A DNA stretch of 64,000 bases from Symsagittifera roscoffensis (GCF_963678635.1 NC_087065.1:13118743-13182742); one strand, 5' to 3'. Shown: positions 39,901-49,038, numbered from the stretch's first letter. The notes: generated by a model not told the origin, from the letters alone. Translations and numbers: made by a program.

Positions 39901-41860
39901 ATATACTTGCCACTTCAAACTGTTTTTTTTTTTGGATTTTTTATGCACGACTGCTGCAAGTGATTTCACATGTAAAGCATTTTCGAAACCACCTAAAATG
40001 TTTTTTTTCTGTAATGACGTGCAATTTGATTTTAGGAGGAACGTATGGGCAGTTGGGGGCGAGGGTTGGAGGAGCACGAGAACGCGAGTGACAAGGACAA
40101 CGCCTACTCCATGGCAGGGGAGACACCCAGACACACCGCTGGAGGGGGGACAGGGGAAGGGGCAGATGGAGGGGGAGGAGGGAGAGTGCGAAGAGTGAAG
40201 TGTGTCTCCCTGCCGGTCGCTACCGAAAACGGTCACAGACTGGACCAGAATCATGAAGCACAAATCAATACTGGCGAGGTGAGTTTATCGTTTGTTCTGA
40301 GGCCTCGGAAGAATGTGTTAAGCTGGAGATACCTATGGTAAATGAATAGCCGTGGTATTTTCCCCTAAAATACGGCGATATAGTTGAAAAATGGAATATA
40401 TATTCTGATAGCCTGATTTGTTCTCAAAAATACTTGAACAAATTTACCAAAAAATCGGAGGGTTTAAAGCTAAATCAAGAGAAGTTTGGAATTTTTGATG
40501 AACCCATGAAATTTCAATCTTGAAACTGTTTAAGGAATTAGTCAGGACAGAAGACTCTTCTTTCGTTTTACCAGTTATTGTAATCGAGGACGAGAAACAA
40601 AATCATTTTCAAGAGATCAACAATCAACCGCCATCATTGGAGCCAATAAAACAAGACCGAAATAAAGTGTCATCATCTCAAAGAGGAGGCTCAATTGGAA
40701 GAGTGTTCCGATTCTGCTGCTGTTTCAGGTACAACTGTGATCAGGGGTGGATCTACGATTTTCTATTTTGGATCTGGGGGGGGGGGATTCTCATAAAATT
40801 GTTGTCGACCTTTTTTTTAGGTCGACCAAATTGATTTTTTGAGCTCTTCCCAAAGCACTAAAAAGACACTGTTTCAGCAAAATGTTCGTCGCTACAAGCA
40901 AAATTTTGAAAAAACAGTTCATAAAAGGCGTTTTTAGGCACTTTTTGGAAAACTTTGATTTTTTTTTTTCGACTGCGTTTTTTTTCGGCGCGCGCTTCCC
41001 CCTCAAATTTAGTAAACATTGGCGCCAAAAGCGCCTTTAGAAATCTTTTAGTATCCCCTTTAATCCGCCCCTGAGAGTGTGATAGCTGGCTCCCAAAAAA
41101 TATTCCAAGTAAAAAGTGCGCTGTTGAGTTTTATACAATGCCCAAGGGGCTTACACTGGAATCCATTTGTGTTCATTAACTCAGTGTCAGCTCTTATGCG
41201 TTTCTTTACTTTGGGTAATCTTCATAATTTAAAAGCGTGGACACCAAGTTAACACCTAACCTTTCAAATTGACCAAGAAAAACTTCATTTCACGTCATTT
41301 AAATTTAAGTTCGGATTAAATTTCTTAAGAGCTGCGTGAGAATTATTTGATTGCGATTGTCTCAAAATTCTAAGTTGAGACCAAATTCACATCACCTTAT
41401 GAGCCGTTGTAAAAGGGCGGATGTTAACTTGATCCAGGAACTTAAATATGATACTTTAATTTGTTTCAGGAAAACTAAAAAGAGTCCTAAGCATGACTAT
41501 CGGCCGCCATCTCCATCGCCTGCGACTCGGAGACGCAAAATGGGACACCACTCGGAGGACCAAAGCTTCCCAACTCTTCCGGATACGAACACTAGTCCAT
41601 CTCAGAACAAGAGAGAAGTCTCGGCAATTAGAAGCCCCCAAGAGTCTCCAGCAGTTAGAAGTTCAAAGGAACCTTCGCGAAATGTGAAGACGGAGTGTAT
41701 GAACAACATATCCAAAGAATCACACAATTCCACGAGCTCTTCTTCTCAATTAATTGGCGGCAATCGTTTGGAGATGGAAAGTATTATTTCACCTTGCATG
41801 ACGGACATATCGAAGGATGTACAGGAAAACAATGCTGCTTTTTGTCATCAATTTTTGTAA
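18956..41860 (+). CDS. PLEKHG-like DH-PH Rho guanine-nucleotide exchange factor, 5' end not found
   Basis: Exons 18956-19075, 20240-20423, 24297-24582, 24694-25010, 25791-25954, 26190-26467, 33413-33684, 37632-37823, 39568-39767, 40036-40278, 40535-40728 and 41470-41860 join in phase to 946 residues ending in TAA. The DH domain fills exons 1-4 (LLRTEKSYLVDL, LFGNVWELKAFHKKL, and the PLEKHG-type helix LKPVQRILKYHLLLQEI at about residue 167). The PH domain spans exons 4-6 (YRQLFLFDKILL, then KERWTSALKEV). The rest is Ser-, Gly- and Arg-rich and of low complexity. The DH domain would load GTP on a Rho-family GTPase; which one cannot be told. Introns are crowded with transposons, including one at the donor of exon 2 and one 14 bp before exon 7. 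The start codon lies in an unseen upstream exon. Exons 7-12 are supported mainly by phase, open frame and splice sites. Confidence 0.8.
19263..19683. mobile_element. hAT-like element in intron 1 of the exchange factor
   Basis: Left end CCTGTAGCGGATT and right end CCTAGATCTGCCCTTG are diverged forms of the CAGGGGCGGATCTAGG terminus seen in the sister copies. It holds a 14-G run at 19277. Confidence 0.5.
20432..20828. mobile_element. hAT-like element at the donor of exon 2
   Basis: Termini CAGGGGTGGGTCTAGGATTT and AAATCCGCCCCTG are inverted. The flanking octamers GTAAGGAC and TTAAGGGT match at 5 of 8. It contains the palindromic pair GTCGACC/GGTCGAC shared with the copies at 38985 and 40742. 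Confidence 0.75.
21262..22680 (+). mobile_element. Repeat family B copy, about 1.4 kb
   Basis: Begins TACGCTTGCGATAAGCAAGC (hairpin), then the TCGGGTTAACAAC block. It shares CTCAAAGATTGTCGGC and the TCATCGAGAC region with the copy at 970-3175. It ends near ATCACAAGTAATGCGAAG, a worn form of the family's right end. No open frame. It lies in intron 2 of the exchange factor. Confidence 0.5.
22718..22809. repeat. Three-unit minisatellite
   Basis: Three units of about 30-34 bp, each with CTGTGG(C/T)GTTTGGGTATC followed by TCT and an A-rich spacer. Confidence 0.85.
23001..23511 (+). mobile_element. Family A copy 8, diverged
   Basis: Recognised from AATATTTGTGCTCGGG, GGCGTGTGGGGCGATGATTT and the tail TACGAGCGGTCTTG. 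Many substitutions; the left hairpin is lost. Followed by T. Confidence 0.65.
25505..25750. mobile_element. hAT-like element before exon 5
   Basis: Left end CAGGGGTGGATCTAGGA, right end AAAATGCGCCCATG. Flanks TATACATT and TATTCAAT agree at 6 of 8. It carries an inner hairpin (CTTCCCTGCAA with TTGCAGGGAAG). It ends 40 bp before exon 5. Confidence 0.65.
26468..27197. other. Intron 6 left part, nothing recognised
   Basis: AT-rich intron sequence between the donor GG|GTAAGG and the retrotransposon. No other feature is seen. Confidence 0.6.
27198..27405 (+). repeat. 5' LTR
   Basis: 208 bp, TG...CA ends, 4 differences from the right copy, preceded by GTAT. Confidence 0.93.
27405..28064 (+). pseudogene. 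gag, capsid-like part, broken
   Basis: Starts at the ATG that straddles the LTR and the primer site. It reads 152 codons to an in-frame TGA (27861-27863), then continues in the same frame for 66 codons to TAA at 28062. The reading shifts frame at about 28045-28060, where the frame carrying the zinc knuckles takes over. It encodes the helical capsid-type region seen in Ty3/gypsy gag; no catalytic motif is expected. The breaks are two independent lesions. Confidence 0.8.
27406..27420 (+). promoter_or_regulatory. tRNA primer-binding site
   Basis: TGGCGCAGCCAACAG starts at the first base after the LTR. TGG pairs with the CCA end of a tRNA. The gag ATG (27405-27407) overlaps this site. Confidence 0.7.
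28065..29539 (+). pseudogene. Nucleocapsid, protease and N-terminal reverse transcriptase
   Basis: One open frame. It has an Arg/Gly-rich stretch and two CCHC knuckles (CYNC..H..C with unusual spacing, then canonical CNFCRKTGHYERTC). A retropepsin with the DSG active site follows (VWIDSGSP at about 28623), then the fingers and palm of reverse transcriptase up to STMDLTYAYGQLPL, which holds the first catalytic Asp. Sense is lost near 29448 by a one-base loss in a T run; the rest of the domain continues in the next frame. Confidence 0.88.
29440..30561 (+). pseudogene. Reverse transcriptase C-terminal part and RNase H
   Basis: Continues the polymerase after the frameshift. The catalytic pair is in FIDDILV. 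The connection follows, then RNase H with VCDASHNGLGAVL, the Glu of STNELEMLAVVW and the Asp of VTDHKAL. It stops at TGA 30559-30561. The same frame is otherwise fully open to the integrase, so this single stop splits what reads as one pol frame. Confidence 0.9.
30562..32907 (+). CDS. Integrase with long charged C-terminal tail
   Basis: The first ATG after the stop is at 30724 (727 codons). The HHCC zinc-binding part contains LHYYHHG and CPEC. The core has the catalytic triad Asp (QLDFWG), Asp (RVDQGTNF) and Glu (CVERT) with 35 residues between the last two, as in canonical retroviral-type integrases. The last 300 residues are charged and repetitive (EPQET repeats). The frame ends just after a 13-G run at 32889, so its exact end may depend on that tract. 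Confidence 0.88.
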   Translation, partial: SCDGNWTNHRATNCIPGRSIEFSKNSVGTIIEANFGYSKSLNSSININNSSYLIMERKLKKLLERHPSISSSDDIEEIDVNIQAVTTEVRSTKTNTIISIPSVYPGESYPPVNPENKVMSIIPRNCKVVSKQSALPELFNLRFIESQYQSDPQLQAIIELIKSKDPQLHSKIAAMSKYFAQYTHDFHVRDGCLWMDERLVIPNTLQTAVVNRLHYYHHGKSSMIDAAKDIWYPYMFRSLATIAGNCPECTLAGKNLKNMCSKDDIGKIPEPKEPNESVQLDFWGPINYLKESKKYVLVAVDRFSRWPSAMVCISNRSDKIIKFLKAYIIAHGVPRQIRVDQGTNFMSKEVKTFCHEQGIEVLTSPVNDHRATGCVERTIGSIKNSVLTYAREDKPEPLDRMVERALGALIFVKNASLNITPFEAHHGREANTVLRNLTKKPTLRNLNWENVIRSKYECLDERDPIAQTMPKPMDTNWGIRSDTEYDRKNRRGPLRLAEEQAANQDDEPRIARAPNDPVEVPPAVVMQRTGERNMNRYRPLKSKIVDQTEHTIKMSNGAVLRKSGVALRKAKVPKKRVPGGPLPTPPTPWDLKRKLKLRQNQPGSSRGTKESQHNIMGKGAKFQILESAENSDSESEDQLPLSTTILVAKPTRGRENGREDGQGTSSGGRDPVQPEAIGVRPSNKETEQGDTLAGETGIGNDWGRTNIEGAEPQETNTGGIEPQETEREPKHISVTGGKKRGRKQRLVSYSSQDSASSLDETSSRRSGRKRTAVTKMGGGGS
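33180..33190 (+). promoter_or_regulatory. Polypurine tract
   Basis: AAGGAGGGAAA lies directly before the right LTR, the expected plus-strand primer. Confidence 0.85.
33191..33398 (+). repeat. 3' LTR
   Basis: 208 bp, TGTCATAG to TTTTCACA, followed by GTAT. Its last base is 14 bp before exon 7 of the host gene. Confidence 0.93.
33736..34991. other. Intron 7 left part, nothing recognised
   Basis: AT-rich. Short ATTAGGTA repeats near 34555-34620. No exon or element ends seen. Confidence 0.5.
34992..35513 (+). mobile_element. 530-bp repeat family A, copy 9
   Basis: Full-length. Left hairpin slightly changed (ACTTTCGATACGAAATT), tail ACAAGCAGTCTTG, next base G instead of T. Confidence 0.78.
36796..37315 (-). 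mobile_element. 530-bp repeat family A, copy 10
   Basis: Reverse copy from CAAGACTGCTCGTATCA to TTGGAACA. The left-end hairpin is weakened by substitutions. Confidence 0.78.
38985..39260. mobile_element. hAT-like element with perfect 8-bp target duplication
   Basis: Flanked by CTTAAATC at 38977-38984 and 39261-39268. The left terminus is shortened (starts CTAGGATTT); the right end is GTAAATCCGCCGGTG. It shares the GTCGACC/GGTCGAC core with the copies at 20432 and 40742. Confidence 0.75.
40742..41075. mobile_element. hAT-like element next to the donor of exon 11
   Basis: CAGGGGTGGATCTACGATTT at the left, TAATCCGCCCCTG at the right. Flanking ACTGTGAT and AGTGTGAT agree at 7 of 8. An 11-G run lies at 40776. 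It starts 13 nt after the end of exon 11. Confidence 0.75.
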
Positions 41861-43692
41861 TATATTGTGCTCAAATTCTGAAATTTTTCTTCTTCTGATT
41901 TTAAAAATCTTAAAAACAATCATAACCACAGACAAGTCGGAGACAAGCACGTCTCCTGTAAGAGAAAAACAAAGGTGACTGAAAACGTGAAGATTAAGTG
42001 ACGCAGTTATTTTAGGAATAAGAAGTGAAAACTATTGCCTCATGGAAACAGTCTTGGTCTTCTTGTTTTAGTTGACTCATTCAAAAACAATAGAACACAA
42101 CCTTGCCAAAACGAGATGAGGTGATCCGAGAAACGTGGCAAATATATTGTTTTGAAAGCAGAGTCTGCTTAAAAATTGAGCATTCCTTGGTGTTTATGAA
42201 ATGCAAATTTTCCGAGATTCTATTTTTTCCTCGTAAATTATGTTCCTGGTAAATTATCTTCAAAACATTTTTTATACAGTCCGGAAAAAACCGTATAAAA
42301 GATTTTATGTAGTCAATTTAAGACTTTCATTCTCAAAAAACACTAATTTGAAAACTGTAACTAAGTTCAAAAAGAGTTCCGTTAAATCATTTACTGAAAT
42401 CTTTCTGAACATAGTTATAGTTTTCGTATCGATGTTTTTTGAGAAGGCAAATTAGCAAGAATTACACAAGACTTTCATTTCAATATTTCTTATCGTTACG
42501 CTAATTGGACTAAAATGTTGTTTTTTTGGCTCAACTTGTTTTGAACTTTTCTGTATTTCAAAAGTAAATGTCTATTTTATTACACTTCGAGATCTTGTCT
42601 GTTCTTGTCTTGTAATCGCGAACTTGGACTTGTAATCGCGAAGTAGGCTTTTTCCTGAGAACAATTTTTCATACAAAGTATGTAAGAAAGTGAAGTTGCT
42701 TTATTAGTGAATCTAAACAAATTCAAGGCTCCTTCTCACTCGACCTAGAAGTGAAACGGTTGCCTTTTTACCCTAAAGTCTGGGGATCGAGTACCTGTCG
42801 GACTTTCTGTTGTGACATTTTTGTTGTCTGCTTGTGTTTTGTCAACTTAGTTGCCACATTGGGGTGTTTTTGCGCTGTCAGCAAATTTCATCGATGATGC
42901 AGTGTTTTTGATTTACTCCTGTTAATTGTAAAATTATTAGTCTGGACGTTGTATATTTTCCTTGGTTTTCCTTTTTTTCGCTTTAAAACTTTGTGCGGCC
43001 TAATGGTTCCGGCTTATGTTTTATCAGTTGAGCCAATTTATTTAGTGTCGCTTAAACTGCAAAACATGATCAAAACATATTCTTTAAAAGATGATCAAAC
43101 GTTGTGTTTCGAAAAGTTCAGGTAATTTGTGTTGCAAGACTCTAAAGTTTTATGAGAATTTCTATGGCATTTTTTTGTTTCGGGCTCAATTGGCGTCTGC
43201 TCACTTGTTGTTGGCTTAGTGGCCGCTCGGTAAAAAGTAAAAATTTATTTCACACTGGTGTTTGTTTTTCGTCCGTTTTTTTGAAAATATTTTCATTTTT
43301 CCCCTAAAAACAAGTGTTCAATGGTTCACCAATAATCTCTCAGTACCCAAATGAGATAGAAATGAACTCTACCAAATTGAATTTTAATTCTGCTTTGTCA
43401 TGAGCAGATAATGCATACCAATATTGTACTTCTCTAGGTAAGTACAGCCAATATCTCTAACGAATAGTTCACAACCAGATCACGAAATCGAATTTCAAGG
43501 TCAAAACACAAGCTTTACCTCACTGAAATGTAGTTATCAAATCATGCAAATGATGATAAGCGAGGATTAAGGTCGAATGAAAAGAATTCTTTTAATTTTG
43601 CATTTCATAGTCGCAGTGTATTGTTGACTTCAAATTATTGAAATAAAATCAGCGTCTGTGAAGCAAACTTTGATTGCTTTTTGTATTTTGAG
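41861..43692. other. Intergenic, no gene recognised
   Basis: AT-rich. A duplicated CTTGTAATCGCGAA lies at about 42610-42640. About 42810-43250 shares phrases with repeat family B (TTGTCTGCTTGTG, CTCAATTGGCGTCTGCTC). Confidence 0.5.
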
Positions 43693-43696
43693 ACCA

Positions 43697-44170
43697 ATGG
43701 AAGCAACAGTTGTTCGCGACTACTCAGCACAGAATGAGTCAGAGCTTTCTCTTTCGGACGGAGAAACAGTGAATATTCTCTCGTTTGATGCCGACCCCAA
43801 CAGGTACAAAATACAACAGCAGGGGACAAAAGAAGGCTGGGTACCCAAAGACTACGTTGTGCCTCACTACTGCGGATGGTTCAAGGGGCACATTTCAAGA
43901 GAACACTCCCAGGAGTTGCTTAAGAGTAAGCCTCTGGGATCCTTTCTTGTTCGTCAAACATCTGCAGCGCCTCAACATTTCTATCTCGATGTGAAGTGTC
44001 ATTCGGAGGTGAAGAGTTTCGAGATATATCGAGATCAGTACGGCAAGTACTTCTTGACACTAATCAAGTATGCATCCATCAATATGTTATTGCGGTATCA
44101 TCAAAACTTGAGTGTGAGCAAGGATGAAGATGTCTTTTTATCAACTGAAGACTACTGGCAGCACAGATAA
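43697..44170 (+). CDS. GRB2-like SH3-SH2 adaptor lacking the second SH3
   Basis: 157 residues in one exon, closest by eye to the first 150 residues of GRB2/drk/SEM-5. The SH3 domain covers about residues 1-57 (ELSLSDGE, GWVPKDYV). The SH2 domain covers about 60-152, with the phosphotyrosine Arg at 86 in FLVRQT. GRB2 links phosphotyrosine receptors to SOS. Three things are off. The SH3 Trp that grips Pro-rich peptides is Arg36 (NRYKI). The GRB2 Trp121 that imposes pYxN specificity is Thr121 (KYFLT). The C-terminal SH3 is missing, with TAA after DYWQHR. The start was chosen because ATG 43697 begins MEA as in GRB2 and lies 4 nt after an AG preceded by a T-rich tract. Its single exon also fits a retrocopy. 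The frame is intact, so it may be functional. Confidence 0.8.
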   Translation: MEATVVRDYSAQNESELSLSDGETVNILSFDADPNRYKIQQQGTKEGWVPKDYVVPHYCGWFKGHISREHSQELLKSKPLGSFLVRQTSAAPQHFYLDVKCHSEVKSFEIYRDQYGKYFLTLIKYASINMLLRYHQNLSVSKDEDVFLSTEDYWQHR

Positions 44171-44344
44171 AATTCTTGTTTTAACACAGACACAGACAAC
44201 AGACTTGTCTTTCTCGTCATATTTTTAAACTTACCACTCACGTATTATCATCTATACAGAGCAGTTTTCAGTGAATAATTTATTAAGTAGCAATCCTGTA
44301 AAAACGTCCAAAAAAGATCAAACGAACTACCAACTAAAACTGTT

Positions 44345-44405
44345 AACCAAAATTTGTAGCAATAATACGAAACAAAAATTTGTAGCAATAATACGAAACC
44401 AAAAT
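44345..44405. repeat. Two-unit 27-bp tandem repeat
   Basis: AATTTGTAGCAATAATACGA occurs twice in direct succession. Confidence 0.75.
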
Positions 44406-45013
44406 TTATATTAATTTTTCGCAAAATTTTCTTCCACTGTTACCATCAACAGTTTACGCCAGTAATTACAAAAAAATGCACTTTAGAAGCTGTTTGTTTT
44501 ACTCAAGCACTTGGAAGTTATCTAAGTTTTGAGAATAAAATGAACTTTTTTATTAATTCTTTTTACGCCATAAATAGTTTAAGCCATAAAAAATTTTCGT
44601 GGTTTTTCTTATGCACATTGGAAAGTTTACTAAAAAATCTCCGGCTCAGTACGTCCTTGATTAGTCATATCAGTATAATATTTTGTTGAATGTTACTTTT
44701 TTACGCAAAATGATTCAATCCGAGAGAAAACTTGTAAAAGATAAAAACTAATCTAGATATTTTCTAACTTTTTCTGGGGGTAGTAGCCGAGGAAATCATA
44801 GATCAGCTGATCTGAACGTGGGAGGGGGGGGGGGGGCTATAAAGAAAAATGCCCAGAGTTTTCTTAGTTCTCTTTGAAGTCACAAGCCAAAAAAACCTAG
44901 TTGTAAGCTTGGAAATAATTTATTATTCCACGAGGAAAAAGAGCAAACTCCAAGCAATCTAACTACTTTCTCTACATGAACTATGAGACCATGTCTCTAC
45001 ACAACGTTTCCTG

Positions 45014-45275
45014 TAGGTACTTTAGCTCTTAGCATAGTGGTAAGGCGTTTAATTTGAGATCGTCAGATCGTGTACTCGATCACCTGCCATGGAAATGATA
45101 GTGTGTGAGGACGAGCTCTCACTTGACCTCTAGCTTCACGTCTACCACAGCCTGACACCAATTACTCAGTCTGGAATGTGGGGAAATAAGAGAAACTGAC
45201 TATGCTCAGACAGGCTGGATAGCCTTTCATAGATCCTCCGCGAATTGCAGAAACCACAATTATTTATTTTTATTA
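45014..45275 (+). mobile_element. tRNA-derived SINE
   Basis: The first 75 bp resemble a tRNA gene: an A-box-like TAGCTCTTAGCATAGTGG, then a B-box-like GTGTACTCGATCAC and a CCTGCCA end. A tRNA-unrelated body with TAGCTTCACGTCTACCACAG follows, then a T- and A-rich tail. Both promoter boxes carry mismatches, so it is not a working tRNA gene. Only one copy is in the window. Confidence 0.5.
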
Positions 45276-46264
45276 GCTAACCGAAATTTTAACAGCTCTA
45301 TGCAAATAAAATCGCAAAAATTGAACACGAAAAATTTAGATATCGTGCTGATTTTGGAGGAGGTAAAAAAGCTTCGGTCAGAATTTTTGAAACCGCCCTA
45401 AAGTTTGAATTTCTGTATGTTGATGGTAGTTGTGTGTTGAATAATTGAAGCTAAATACAATAAAACTTTTAAAATTCATTTAGGATAACTCGGCCCGAAA
45501 ACTATGTATCGTAAAAAATTTGAACGTTGTTTTGATTGCAAAAGTACCGTGCTGATTTAAACTACCCAAAAATAATTCCAATTATAAATTTTACACTTTT
45601 CCTTTTCTTCGAAATTGAAGAAGTTATCTCTTTCTATATCTAAATCAAGTAGTATATCTCTTCCCAAAAACTAAGTATTGTTTAAGTATCCCGAAAAAAA
45701 AAATCAATTTTCTCTACTGTATCAAAAATGAATAACAAGATGTTTTTTGAATTACCACCAAGTACTTTTATTGCGAATTAAAAAAACAATGTTTTTATAT
45801 AAAATTGTTTTTTTTTAGAACTTTAATTATTTGAGACTCAGCACTTAGATAAAAGTTGTGCAACATAACCAAATGGGTTTTCTCTTCACTCAATTTAACA
45901 GCAAGAAGGTCAAAACTCTTAAAATCTTCTTTTTTTAAAAACAATGACAACCAAAGTATCTAATTTTTTTTTCGAAAAAAAGCTTAATTTAAAAAATCTT
46001 TTTCAAACATTTGTCTAAACTAATTGTAGGTCTTATATTTGTAAAACTAGTTTAAAAAAAACTTGATGTGTTTTAACTTGGTGAAAAAGGATCTCAAATT
46101 GATACTTCAATCAATTAGTTTGGGTTAAAAATGAGGCAAGTTTTAGATCGAAACTTGCGCCAGTGTTTTGCAAGATCAATTCCAACAAAACAATTAGAGA
46201 TAAAAAATCAGACATTCACGAGTACACCATCAGTATAAACCTGATAAATAATTCCTTAATCGGG

Positions 46265-46305
46265 CAGTGTCATTTTTGCGATTCTAAATCACAAAAATGA
46301 CACTG
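46265..46305. repeat. 41-nt near-perfect palindrome
   Basis: CAGTGTCATTTTTG and its exact reverse complement flank 13 nt that themselves pair (GATT with AATC). The CAGTG ends recall a minimal hAT remnant. Confidence 0.8.
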
Positions 46306-47644
46306 TTTTAATGATGGTAAGAGAACTAGATTGCTATCGTTTAATAAGGCCATGAATCGGGGTATCTTTTAGTTCCTGTCAAATGAAGGGAAACGTTTTC
46401 AATTTTGTTGAGTTATAATTTTTTCCGGCGTTGAGAGAGTATTGGGAATAATCCCAGTGGGATTGCTTATGGGGTTTTTATCTTCTTCATCAGTAAAATC
46501 TGAAATCGAAAAAAATAAGTCTGTTTTTCGTGACACTTTTCAAGTTACTGGAAAATCAACTGTTCTACAGTTTGTTAAGCACAGTTTTGTATGACAGTGA
46601 GAGTTCTCACAGCGTTCAACTTTGTGCATTCGTGTATAGCCCAAGACTGTCCAGCAGCAAATACAATTAACTGTTGAAGTTCGATTTATTCGGTGGTTTT
46701 CTTTTCACGATTTTGACCAATTAAGTTACATTTTTCGTTCGAACCTAACTTTCGATCAAACTACGAGCTCGTTGTTTGAAGTGAATTCTTTCATATTTCT
46801 TGGCTTCAATTTTTCTCAAAGCACTATAGAATGCTGAATTTTTTTTCAGCTAATAAGGCTATCAAAATAATTTCATTATCGTTTGAGACTGGTGTTGGTT
46901 TATTTGTGGGGTGGCTTTAAAGGTAATCACAATAACTCATATCTTTTCTTGGCATATGTTTCACCAAAAAAAGTAATCGGGCTCTTTTCCAGTTTCCCCC
47001 CTTTCAAAATACCGAGTTTTATGTTTGTTTTACGTGCTATTACGTCTAAATGCGTGATGTTACGCTGTTAAGTATGAAGAACAAATCTGTTCAGAATTGT
47101 CGATTTGTTCACCACGCCAAATTTCATTGAATTATGGCAACGCTAAATAAGCTTTTCAAAATTTTTGAAAGGTGGGGGAAACTTGAAAAGAGCCAGTAAT
47201 CGTTTATCAGCACAGCTTGTCGGTCTTGTTGGGTAGTTTTTGCGTGACTGTCGTCTCGTAGTGCGACCTGAATAAAAAAAATTCAAAATAATATAATTAC
47301 AATACCAGAACAATCAGTTTCAATTCGTTAGTGCTGTATTTCACCTCTGCTACATTTAGAAAAGCTAGATGCGAATGCTAATGTTTTTCACACAACCTTA
47401 TAGTTTTGTTCCTTTGAGGCTCCCAGTTCATATGGGATGCTTCGCATTTAACTTTGGTTTCTTTACTGACATCAAAGTGGAAAATCATCACAGTTTTGCC
47501 ACTTTAATTTTTTTCAGTCAATTATCTATTTGGTTCATTTTTTCAACATTTTTGTTTCGTTTAGGTCCACGTTTCACATTACTAGCAGAGTTTGCACATA
47601 GCTAGCCAATTTCTCTTCATTTTAGGACATCCATAAATATTTCT

Positions 47645-48860
47645 CTAGGGTAAGAAATCATGGTCTGAGCTAAGACTCCTCCACTTGGTCCTTGTGCCTC
47701 GGAAGCACACACTGGAAGCACGGAGCACGACAAAAGACAGCCGGCACTTCACCCAGTTCATAGTTTTACTATAGGGTTTCTCCCACTTGATAGATAATGC
47801 TTCTCCTATTCTCCGAAGGAAAATTGCAAATTCTGGAGCGAGCATCCCATCAACAGACACGACAAGAGGAGTGAAAGACAAATGTCTTTCCTGACACGCG
47901 TCTGAATATTTTATCTTTTTCTCAACCTCTGCTGAGTGCAAAAGACTCATGGGGCTTCTGTTCTGATAGGAGATGGCCTCGATGTCAGAGACACAAATAT
48001 CAAAAGACGCTCCTCCCTGTCTAACATAAACTCCACGACAAAACAAATCTACATTTAATGCGGGTGTCTCATCTTGCGGGTTGTGTTCTCTAATAACAGG
48101 CTCTCTCTGTACATCCTTCCACACTAAAGAAGCTAAGTCGCCTACAGCATCCCTATTCTCATTGTGCCGTAGAGTTAAGAGACCACCTTTTTTGCACGCT
48201 AACGCATGCCGTAGGGTGAATGGTGACTGACAATCATCACAAAAAGTTGGCGAAGCGTTCAAGTTTTTGTTATACCGAACACTCAATGCATCCCGAAACT
48301 CCACTTCCGAAAGATCAAAGCTTTCTGCAGCAATCGGTAACGCTGTCAGCCAGGCAGACAAGCTTCCTTCATTGATTCTTTTTACTGTGCGAACTTGGTC
48401 TGCTGGTAGCTCATTCAATAACTCCCCCAACAACTCTTCATGTTTTTCTTCCATTATTTGATGATGTTTTTTCCGCGATCGAGACATTTGCTTTCTGTGG
48501 TCTTCATGGGAAAAACTGTGCTGATCAACAATAGCATCATAAAGAACCGTAACTGCTTCCCGTGACGTGTTGTAAGACTCATCAGCGAAACTGGTTGGGT
48601 TAGACACTCCAAGACCACCCTTTCTTGCTGGCAAACAAAAGAAACGTCTCTCCATTGATGAAATCGACGAAGTTCCAAGTATCGTAGGTAAGAATTTCTC
48701 CATCAGAAGGTCCTCTAGCGGTTGAAAAAGCTGACTAGCATCACCCAAACACGATGGAAAAAATTCCATTCCGCTTGTAGGGACTTAGTCAGTCCTGATA
48801 AAGCACATTGGGGTTCTGTTTTTGCCACAAAAGAAAGTTTCTCAATTTTGTCTACCTATT
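47645..48860 (-). pseudogene. C-terminal part of a retroelement reverse transcriptase, decayed
   Basis: A 374-codon open frame (48769 down to 47645) with a decayed upstream extension. It contains LFQPLEDLLMEKFLPTILG, a zinc-like CDDCQSPFTLRHALAC, and KKGGLLTLRHNENRDAVGDL. It then continues to LRRIGEALSIKW. This is the tail of a reverse-transcriptase protein found in repeats of many invertebrates; I know the pattern but cannot name the clade. Upstream, GLTKSLQAEWNFF is in another frame (shift near 48755), and a TAG follows near 48860, so it is broken. The Asp-rich stretch after the zinc motif (LNVDLF, SFDICVSD) could be a nuclease-like fold; that is a guess. No polymerase active site is seen here. 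Confidence 0.7.
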
Positions 48861-49038
48861 CAAGTTCTTTCTTTTTCAGGTAGATGTTCTTCTTATTTCC
48901 GGCTCCAATGAAACCACCCAAAAACCTCTTCCCTTCCACTATAGTAATCGAGTACTTGTTGCCACTTTAATTGTTTTTCGGAAGGCTCTTGGTGATAATT
49001 TGTTCATCCCGAGGTTCTGTATCTTAAACTCACACCAC

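Noticed and set aside
45014-45090. Functional tRNA gene
   Set aside because: B box is poor and the stems do not pair well; a SINE head is more likely.
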